Positions 8,367 through 12,812 of a stretch of 12,812 nt of DNA are shown in pieces. The position numbers and the translations under genes were made by a program. The stretch comes from Actinomycetota bacterium (lineage in GTDB: Bacteria > Actinomycetota > Humimicrobiia > Humimicrobiales > Humimicrobiaceae): contig JAQVJB010000053.1 of NCBI GenBank assembly GCA_028695395.1, positions 1-12,812 on the forward strand, read 5' to 3'. Position 1 is the first letter of the stretch. Each line of letters starts with the position of its first letter. The notes under the pieces are model-generated. The model did no database searches. It was given only the letters and a program-made list of their open reading frames with translations, and was not told where the DNA came from.

Positions 8367-8398
8367 TAACATATTTATGTATTTGCATAATTATGTTA
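8367..8398. promoter_or_regulatory. 32-bp imperfect palindrome upstream of the methyltransferase gene (candidate operator)
   Basis: The ends read TAACATA and TATGTTA, and an inner TTATG pairs with CATAA. Fourteen of 16 positions per arm are complementary. It ends 12 bp before the predicted -10 box, over the expected -35 region. Many restriction systems have an operator here for a controller protein or for the methyltransferase itself. No controller gene is present in the cassette and the methyltransferase has no visible DNA-binding helix-turn-helix domain. Palindromes arise easily in AT-rich DNA, but this length and position are notable. Confidence 0.5.
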
Positions 8399-8410
8399 CT
8401 TATGATAATT

Positions 8411-8416
8411 TATAAT
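8411..8416 (+). promoter_or_regulatory. Predicted -10 box giving a near-leaderless methyltransferase transcript
   Basis: A perfect TATAAT ends 11 bases before the ATG at 8428. Transcription would start only a few bases before the codon. There is no Shine-Dalgarno sequence, which fits leaderless translation. No good -35 exists at normal spacing; TTGCAT (8383-8388) is 22 bp away and inside the palindrome. Confidence 0.4.
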
Positions 8417-8427
8417 TAGATTTTATT

Positions 8428-9261
8428 ATGTTAAAACCTTATTTTGAAAAACCAAGATTTAAATTATTCTTAGGCGATTCAATAGAAATACTTAAGAGCA
8501 TATCTGATAATTCCATAGATATGATATTTGCAGATCCGCCTTATTTTTTATCCAGCGGAACTTTTACATGCCAAAATGGGAAAATGGTCAGTGTAAAGAA
8601 GGGGGAATGGGATTTAAGTAACGGGACTAAAAAGAATTTTGATTTTCACTTTTTCTGGATAAAAGAGTGTAGAAGAGTATTAAAGCCTAGTGGGACAATT
8701 TGGATTAGCGGCACTTATCATTCAATATATCAGTGTGGATTTGCACTGGAAATCAACGGCTTTCATTTTTTAAACGATATTGCTTGGTTTAAACCAAATG
8801 CTTCTCCAAATTTAAGCTGTAGGTTTTTTACCGCAAGTCATGAAACTTTGCTTTGGGCAAAAAAAGATAAAAAATCAAAGCATACTTTCAACTATGAAAT
8901 AATGAAAAATGGTTCCTGGCCTGAAGATCAATTGAAAAAGAAGGGCATGCAAATGAGGTCAGTTTGGTCAATTGATACCCCAAAACCAGTTGAAAAAAAA
9001 TTTGGTAAACATCCTACCCAGAAACCATTTAATTTGTTAAAAAGGGTAGTGCTAGCCAGCACAAATAAAGGAGATGTAATACTTGATCCTTTTACAGGGA
9101 GTTCAACAACCGGAATTGCTGCATATATTGCTGGTAGAGATTTCTTAGGGATTGATAATGAAAAACAATATCTGGACCTATCTATAAAAAGATTTAATGA
9201 ATTAGAAAGTAATCTTAAAAACAAATTAAAACTTTTTGAAGAAAAAAATGAAGTTTCTTAA
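8428..9261 (+). CDS. DpnA-like beta-class adenine-N6 DNA methyltransferase, probably GATC-specific
   Basis: Transfers a methyl group from S-adenosylmethionine to adenine in the restriction site, protecting host DNA. The 277-residue protein has the beta-class motif order: catalytic DPPY (36-39) near the N-terminus, then HPTQKP, then the SAM-binding DPFTGSSTTG (220-229) near the C-terminus. Segments such as FADPPYFLS, WISGTYH and NLSCRFFTASHETLLWAKK closely resemble DpnA, the second methyltransferase of DpnII systems, which can act on single-stranded DNA. It also resembles HinfI-type enzymes more distantly. The DpnII-like endonuclease next door supports GATC as the target. The start codon lacks a ribosome-binding site and lies close to a predicted -10 box. 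It overlaps the endonuclease gene by 14 bp. The Dam-like alpha-class methyltransferase (DpnM) usual in such systems is absent from the cassette. Confidence 0.9.
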   Translation: MLKPYFEKPRFKLFLGDSIEILKSISDNSIDMIFADPPYFLSSGTFTCQNGKMVSVKKGEWDLSNGTKKNFDFHFFWIKECRRVLKPSGTIWISGTYHSIYQCGFALEINGFHFLNDIAWFKPNASPNLSCRFFTASHETLLWAKKDKKSKHTFNYEIMKNGSWPEDQLKKKGMQMRSVWSIDTPKPVEKKFGKHPTQKPFNLLKRVVLASTNKGDVILDPFTGSSTTGIAAYIAGRDFLGIDNEKQYLDLSIKRFNELESNLKNKLKLFEEKNEVS

Positions 9262-10177
9262 TTTTTATAAAAAAGTCTTGAAGAACAATTCTCCTGATGA
9301 TGTTTTCAATAGTTTTATTTCCGGATTAAAGCCAAGTATTTTATTGTGGTCTTATTTCGTAAACTGGGATAAGGTTTTCATAAATGCAAAAAAAATTGAA
9401 ATTGCATTAAACAATTTTAATTATTTAATAGGAAAACAGGATTTTGACAATGAATTTAAGTTTCTGATTAAGCAGGATCCCTCATTAATAAAAGTTATTC
9501 CTTATCTCATAGTGCGTGACGGTTCTAACAGGTTGAATTATAAAATTCTGGTAGATTATAAAAATAAAAAATTTGTTTATGAAGATTATGATTTTTCAAA
9601 AAATGATCCGGATGAAGAGGATCTCGAAAAATATTTAACCTTTGTAAAAGAAACTGGTTTAAAAAATCTTATGGTAAACCAAAAAGTGAAAAATCTTGTT
9701 GATTATATGATTGGCATTGAAGCAGGAATTGATAGTAATGGCAGAAAGAATAGAAGCGGACATTGCATGGAAGATATTGTTGAATATTTTATTAATGATC
9801 TTTGTTTAAAAAGCAATATAGAATATTTAAAAGAAGCAAATTCAGAAAAAATTAAAAATAAATGGGACATTGAAGTACCAGTTGACAAAACATCAAGAAG
9901 GTTTGATTTTGTTTTAAATGCTGAAAACGAACTTATAATAATTGAAACAAATTTTTATAGCGGTGGAGGCTCAAAACTTAAATCTACTGCAGGAGAATAT
10001 AGAAATCTTTATGATATTTTTAATAATAGATATAAATTTATATGGATAACCGATGGTTTTGGCTGGAAGACAACTTTAAATCCTCTTAGGGAAACTTTCG
10101 ATCATAATGAATATGTTTTCAATTTGAATATGCTGGAGTTGGGAATACTTGAGCATCTGGTATTAAAAACTAATTAG
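9248..10177 (+). CDS. DpnII-like type II restriction endonuclease, probably cutting unmethylated GATC
   Basis: Cleaves unmodified DNA, the offensive half of the system. The 309-residue protein (R.DpnII is a little under 300) matches the DpnII family as I remember it. The shared blocks are VDYMIGIEAGIDSNGRKNRSG with the following MEDIVEYF, then RRFDFVLN, then IETNFYSGGGSKLKSTA, and finally FIWITDGFGW and LRETFD. The probable PD-(D/E)xK-type active site is D220 with E233-x-N235, where asparagine replaces lysine; R.DpnII has ExN here too by my recollection. I chose ATG at 9248. A TTG four codons earlier (9236) is open, but the ATG has a GAAG element upstream and needs no rare start. Either way the gene overlaps the methyltransferase end, so translation is coupled and the methylase is made first. 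Confidence 0.92.
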   Translation: MKFLNFYKKVLKNNSPDDVFNSFISGLKPSILLWSYFVNWDKVFINAKKIEIALNNFNYLIGKQDFDNEFKFLIKQDPSLIKVIPYLIVRDGSNRLNYKILVDYKNKKFVYEDYDFSKNDPDEEDLEKYLTFVKETGLKNLMVNQKVKNLVDYMIGIEAGIDSNGRKNRSGHCMEDIVEYFINDLCLKSNIEYLKEANSEKIKNKWDIEVPVDKTSRRFDFVLNAENELIIIETNFYSGGGSKLKSTAGEYRNLYDIFNNRYKFIWITDGFGWKTTLNPLRETFDHNEYVFNLNMLELGILEHLVLKTN

Positions 10178-10267
10178 GTAATATTATACTTGATTAAACG
10201 TACTTCTTTGTTCATATTATGAACTAAAATAAGCTAAGTTAGCATAAGTAGATGTGGGGTTAACCTC

Positions 10268-10300
10268 ATTCTTCAATAGACTATATTATTCTTGAGGAAT
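10268..10300 (+). terminator. Weak hairpin downstream of the restriction operon, possible terminator
   Basis: ATTCTTCAA (10268-10276) can pair with TTGAGGAAT (10292-10300) over nine positions, with one G-U pair and a 15-base loop. An AT-rich run follows, but there is no proper U-tract. Two smaller palindromes lie just upstream (10210-10224, GTTCATA-t-TATGAAC, and 10232-10242, GCTAA-g-TTAGC). The rest of the 10178-10445 gap shows nothing recognisable. Confidence 0.25.
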
Positions 10301-10445
10301 TTAAAAATAAATTTAATAAAAAAAGTACTCATTAGTTGGTTTTAACTTAGACAAGCTTATATCCAATATGTTAGATTCAGGTCAAAGCTCTGTAATAAAT
10401 ATTTTTACAAATGACAAATATAATTATTTTTTAATCGAATTTTAT

Positions 10446-10475
10446 TTTTTATTACAGGTGTGATTGAAGATAAGT
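10446..10475. repeat. Right direct repeat of the restriction cassette, within the luxR-type gene's 3' end
   Basis: This matches 8246-8275 at 29 of 30 positions. It spans the last codons and TAA stop of the luxR-type gene (stop at 10452-10454) and about 6 bp beyond. The gene reads through it without interruption, so the host gene was preserved by the insertion. Confidence 0.88.
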
Positions 10476-11333
10476 CCTTAAATTAGAGGTCCTGGATAAT
10501 TTTAATTTTTTACGGATATTTAATCGATGGTAATCTATTGCTTTCTGAGTTACGCAAAGCTTGTCTGCAATTTCTTTCGACAGGTAGCCCTCTTTTATAA
10601 GCGATGCTATTTGAATTTCCCTAGGTGTCAGTTCAGAAACCGGTGAAGGTCTTTTTTTTGTAATAGGATATACTATCTCATCGATGATTGCATTTACAAG
10701 CTCAACATCTTTTTCATTTGCAGATTTTTTCAGATAATTAAGAGAAGGTTTTATAAATTTTTCCAGATTAGTTGAGATTGTATGCTCAAGATTATTCTGA
10801 AATTCTTCTCTCTGATTAAGAATATTCATCAAAATTTTATTTTGCTCTTCAAGATTTTCAAAACGATTTTCAATATCGCTAAGGTTTTCTTTAATATATT
10901 TCTGGAAAGTAATATCCCTTATATATTCTATTATGAGAATTACATTGTTCTTTCTATCAAAAACAGGAATTGAGAATAATTCATGCCATCCTGGAGTTTC
11001 ACCTTTTCTTGGATAGCTCATAATGCTCATCTGGGGGCTTTTCATTTTTAGAGCTCTTAAAGTAGGACAGTCATCACAAGGCTTTTTTCTATGGTGATAT
11101 ACAGAGTAGCACTTTCTATTGATTGGATTTATGCCTCTTGTGTAAAGGTTTGAAACTGTAGCATTGACATATCTGACAATAAGGTCGGTATCCAGAACGC
11201 TAACTCCATCTTGTATGAATTCCAGGATAGTATGAAAAAAATTAGAACTGTCAAAAAAAACTTCTTTATCCTCGACTATAATTTTTTTAGAAGATTCCTT
11301 ATTCAGAATCCATCCAAATACATTTTCATACAT
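10452..11333 (-). CDS. PAS-LuxR transcriptional regulator with a cysteine cluster in the sensor domain
   Basis: A 293-residue cytoplasmic one-component regulator. A PAS domain covers about residues 30-150 (ILEFIQDGVSVLDTDLIVRY). It carries a C75-x10-C86-x2-C89-P cluster that could bind metal or sense redox state, and similar clusters occur in other PAS sensors. A likely coiled coil follows (about 145-185), then a short helical region. The C-terminal LuxR-type helix-turn-helix (234-293) has the typical ELTPREIQIASLIKEGYLSK and VTQKAIDYHR elements. There is no receiver domain and no membrane segment, so it probably binds its signal directly. The start is ATG at 11333 with no strong ribosome-binding site. 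It is divergent from a flavin/Fe-S oxidoreductase gene with shared repeats between them, so it probably regulates that gene and itself. Its last codons form one copy of the direct repeat bounding the restriction cassette. Confidence 0.88.
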   Translation of the reverse strand: MYENVFGWILNKESSKKIIVEDKEVFFDSSNFFHTILEFIQDGVSVLDTDLIVRYVNATVSNLYTRGINPINRKCYSVYHHRKKPCDDCPTLRALKMKSPQMSIMSYPRKGETPGWHELFSIPVFDRKNNVILIIEYIRDITFQKYIKENLSDIENRFENLEEQNKILMNILNQREEFQNNLEHTISTNLEKFIKPSLNYLKKSANEKDVELVNAIIDEIVYPITKKRPSPVSELTPREIQIASLIKEGYLSKEIADKLCVTQKAIDYHRLNIRKKLKLSRTSNLRTYLQSHL

Positions 11334-11356
11334 ATGATAAAATTCTTAGAAAAACA

Positions 11357-11473
11357 TTAGTATTATTAATAAATTTACATATTATACTAGTATTCCTAAA
11401 AAAGTAAGGAATATTTAAATATTAAGGAAATAACCAAAATTACTAAGAGAAGAACTAGTATTAATAATACTAA
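11357..11473. repeat. Operator-like inverted repeat pair in the divergent luxR-oxidoreductase promoter region
   Basis: TATTAATAATACTAA occurs on the plus strand at 11459-11473 and, perfectly, on the minus strand at 11371-11357. The right copy is part of a 17-bp palindrome centred on 11464 (11456-11472). ACTAGTATT also repeats directly at 11386-11394 and 11454-11462. A 14-bp perfect palindrome, AATATTTAAATATT (11410-11423), lies between. These are likely binding sites for the adjacent LuxR-type regulator. The left copy would sit just after the luxR transcription start and the right copy over the oxidoreductase -35 region. Confidence 0.5.
11381..11390 (-). promoter_or_regulatory. Predicted -10 region of the luxR-type gene
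   Basis: On the minus strand the 10-mer CTAGTATAAT contains a perfect TATAAT (11386-11381), about 48 bases before the start codon. The same 10-mer forms the predicted -10 region of the divergent gene. It overlaps the ACTAGTATT repeat and a 10-bp palindrome, ATACTAGTAT (11384-11393). The -35 is weak. Confidence 0.45.
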
Positions 11474-11490
11474 AATTTAGCTAGTATAAT
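11461..11490 (+). promoter_or_regulatory. Predicted promoter of the flavin/Fe-S oxidoreductase gene
   Basis: TATAAT (11485-11490) sits within CTAGTATAAT (11481-11490). A TTAATA -35 (11461-11466, 4 of 6 matches) is 18 bp upstream and lies inside the 17-bp palindrome. Transcription would start near 11497, leaving a leader of about 100 bases. A protein bound to the palindrome would cover the -35 region. Confidence 0.45.
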
Positions 11491-11595
11491 TAAAGTGTTT
11501 TAATGGTATTACTAAAAAAATAATTTGTTATATACTTGAATAGTAAAAAAAGATTTAAAAATGCAATTTATAAAAAGCAAAAAAGGGGAAAACAA

Positions 11596-12812
11596 ATGAG
11601 CAATAAAGATACAGCTCTTGCACAACCCATCAAAATCGGGAAAAAAACTGCCAAAAACAGATTTGTCATCCAGCCGATGGAATGTGCTGATGCAAGTGCA
11701 AGCGGAGGATTTTCAGAAAGATCTCTGGAAAGATATAGAAATCTGTTTGAAGGTGATGCAGGGGTCATAGTTTTTGAATCGATAACCATGCAATATGACA
11801 GCAGGGCAAGAAATGAGCAGATAAGTCTCCAGCCTGACAATAAAGAGAATATAAAGGAATGGGAGAAATTCATAAAGGATATGAAAAAAATCAATCCCGA
11901 TCCTCTTTTGATTGTCCAGCTGAATCATTCAGGTGAAGTATCCGGAAGCCAGTTCTCAAAAAGAGTTTGCGTTAAACCGCTTCATGGTTTCGGTGGGGAA
12001 GTAATAGATGAAGATTATGTAGACGATACTATTGATTTATTTGTCAAATCATCAAAAATACTATATGACCTTGGTGCAGATGGCGTAGACCTTAAATTCT
12101 GTCACGGGTATTTTGGCTCACAGATTTTAAGACCATACAATGATAGAAACTGGAAATACGGCCCAACATGGGACAAAAGAAGCAGATTTGCTTTCGATAT
12201 GGTAGAAAAAGTAAGAAAACTTGTTAACGATGATAAATTCATAGTAGGCTCCAAAGTTTCTATGTGGGAAGGCTTTCCAGGAGGACAGGGATGCGCAGGA
12301 CCTGATACCGGGATAATAGATCTTACTGAATCTATCGATCTTTGCAAGGGACTTGAGGAAAGAGGAGCAAACTTTATCCTTGAATCAACTGGAAATCCTT
12401 CAGTTACAATGGAACTCCACATGCCAGAGAGAGGAAAACCTGATGATGTTTACCTGCATTTCACTATGGCGAAGATAATCAAGGAAAATGTAGGTCCTGA
12501 TGTAGTTGTGATGGGCGGGGCTTACTCGGTACTTAATAATGGAAAAAACTTCCTTAAAGCTGTACAGCCTGAATGGAACTCATTATTCCACTGGGGCAAC
12601 TATAATATTGAACATGGTTATGCTGACATGGTTGCACTTGGAAGGCAGTCTTTAGCTGATCCCAAGCTTCCCGCAAAATATTTAACGGACAAAGAAGATG
12701 AAATTAACTGGTGCGTAGCTTGTGACAAATGTGTTGAACTTTTAATAAGGCAGGAAAATGTAGGCTGCACAGTTTATAACAGACCTTATACCGACCTTAT
12801 AAGAAAAGTCAG
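11596..12812 (+). CDS. NADH:flavin oxidoreductase / 2,4-dienoyl-CoA reductase-type Fe-S flavoenzyme, 3' end outside the window
   Basis: I translated it from ATG at 11596, with strong AAGGGGA 7 nt upstream. The 405 residues in the window cover the old-yellow-enzyme-like FMN barrel and the start of the Fe-S region. Seen: KNRFVIQPM at the N-terminus, VQLNHSG, and H170-G171-Y172 in the conserved HGYxxxQ block. A cysteine cluster C373-x2-C376-x2-C379-x11-C391 would hold a [4Fe-4S] cluster; this spacing is that of trimethylamine dehydrogenase rather than FadH (x2-x3-x11). The usual YGGSxENR loop is changed to YGPTWDKR. Relatives are 650-680 residues with a C-terminal FAD/NAD domain, which would lie beyond the edge. 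They reduce enoyl-CoA or other activated double bonds, or demethylate amines. The substrate here is unknown. Its base composition looks more GC-rich than the neighbours, perhaps reflecting high expression or a different origin. The divergent LuxR-type gene probably regulates it. Confidence 0.88.
   Translation, partial: MSNKDTALAQPIKIGKKTAKNRFVIQPMECADASASGGFSERSLERYRNLFEGDAGVIVFESITMQYDSRARNEQISLQPDNKENIKEWEKFIKDMKKINPDPLLIVQLNHSGEVSGSQFSKRVCVKPLHGFGGEVIDEDYVDDTIDLFVKSSKILYDLGADGVDLKFCHGYFGSQILRPYNDRNWKYGPTWDKRSRFAFDMVEKVRKLVNDDKFIVGSKVSMWEGFPGGQGCAGPDTGIIDLTESIDLCKGLEERGANFILESTGNPSVTMELHMPERGKPDDVYLHFTMAKIIKENVGPDVVVMGGAYSVLNNGKNFLKAVQPEWNSLFHWGNYNIEHGYADMVALGRQSLADPKLPAKYLTDKEDEINWCVACDKCVELLIRQENVGCTVYNRPYTDLIRKV

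Larger units (their letters stand above)
8101..8427. other. 327-bp gene-free stretch between marR and the methyltransferase gene
   Basis: Very AT-rich. It contains the marR promoter and operator (to about 8170), an unremarkable AT run that is probably host flank (to 8245), the left direct repeat (8246-8275), about 90 bp without recognisable content, a 32-bp palindrome (8367-8398) and a TATAAT just before the methyltransferase start. I see no RNA gene or coding frame of note. Confidence 0.7.
8246..10475 (+). mobile_element. 2.2-kb DpnII-like restriction-modification cassette flanked by 30-bp direct repeats
   Basis: A two-gene restriction-modification operon lies between direct repeats whose starts are exactly 2,200 bp apart. 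The right repeat is the 3' end of a host luxR-type gene, so the cassette sits immediately downstream of an intact gene with part of that gene duplicated on the far side. This is the outcome expected of site-specific integration at a gene end, or of insertion with long target duplication, which has been proposed for restriction systems. I find no integrase, transposase or terminal inverted repeats inside. Recombination between the repeats would remove the module cleanly and restore one luxR 3' end. Confidence 0.7.

Noticed and set aside
9236..9247. TTG start for the endonuclease four codons before the chosen ATG
   Set aside because: The ATG at 9248 gives a normal DpnII-like N-terminus with a GAAG element upstream, so the extra four codons are not needed.
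8246..10475. Classical transposon or integrase-borne element
   Set aside because: No transposase or recombinase gene is present, and comparing the two inner ends by eye gave no terminal inverted repeats. Only the direct repeats are supported.
11357..11490. Repeats between luxR and the oxidoreductase as a CRISPR-like or satellite array
   Set aside because: The copies are short, on both strands and irregularly spaced, and they overlap predicted promoter boxes. Operator sites explain them better.
11568..11928. Open frames on the minus strand opposite the oxidoreductase
   Set aside because: The plus-strand frame has clear family motifs and a strong ribosome-binding site. The opposite frames have low-complexity hydrophobic products and no motifs.

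Overview
The window is AT-rich DNA (roughly one third G+C or less by eye), with AGA/AGG arginine and ATA isoleucine codons common. The gene set is a heterodimeric BmrCD/TM287-288-type exporter under a MarR regulator, a diguanylate cyclase, a DpnII-type restriction system and an Fe-S old-yellow-enzyme oxidoreductase. This suits a low-GC, probably anaerobic bacterium, either Firmicutes-like or from a poorly sampled candidate phylum. No rRNA, tRNA or marker gene lets me name the organism.

Layout. (1) 1-1787, minus strand: a triosephosphate-isomerase-family gene cut by the window edge, and a PlsC-type acyltransferase with a good promoter. (2) 1941-3944, plus strand: a membrane diguanylate cyclase with 7TM, PAS, GAF-like and GGDEF regions. 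It converges on the next operon with only 7 bp between stop codons. (3) 8167-3952, minus strand: a likely self-regulated operon of marR followed by two overlapping ABC exporter half-transporters. The first half-transporter carries the degenerate ATPase site and the second the canonical one. A doubled dyad operator lies just upstream of marR. (4) 8246-10475: a 2.2-kb cassette with a DpnA-like beta-class adenine methyltransferase and a DpnII-like endonuclease (probable target GATC). A 30-bp direct repeat (29/30 identical, copies exactly 2,200 bp apart) bounds it. The right copy is the natural 3' end of the neighbouring luxR-type gene; the left copy is a stranded duplicate of that end, stop codon included. 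(5) 11333-10452, minus strand: a PAS-LuxR regulator. (6) 11596-end, plus strand: a divergent flavin/Fe-S oxidoreductase. The 262-bp region between (5) and (6) holds shared operator-like repeats overlapping both predicted -10 boxes.

How the parts fit together. The MarR/ABC operon reads as an inducible efflux pump. The PAS-LuxR protein, which has a Cys cluster in its sensor domain, probably controls the divergent oxidoreductase and itself in response to redox state or a ligand. The restriction cassette looks like an insertion between the luxR gene and the efflux operon, using the luxR 3' end as the target and leaving luxR intact. This cassette is the most interesting object in the window: it has direct repeats but no recombinase, only one of the two methyltransferases usual in DpnII systems, a long palindrome next to a predicted near-leaderless promoter, and about three times the GATC density of the flanking DNA.
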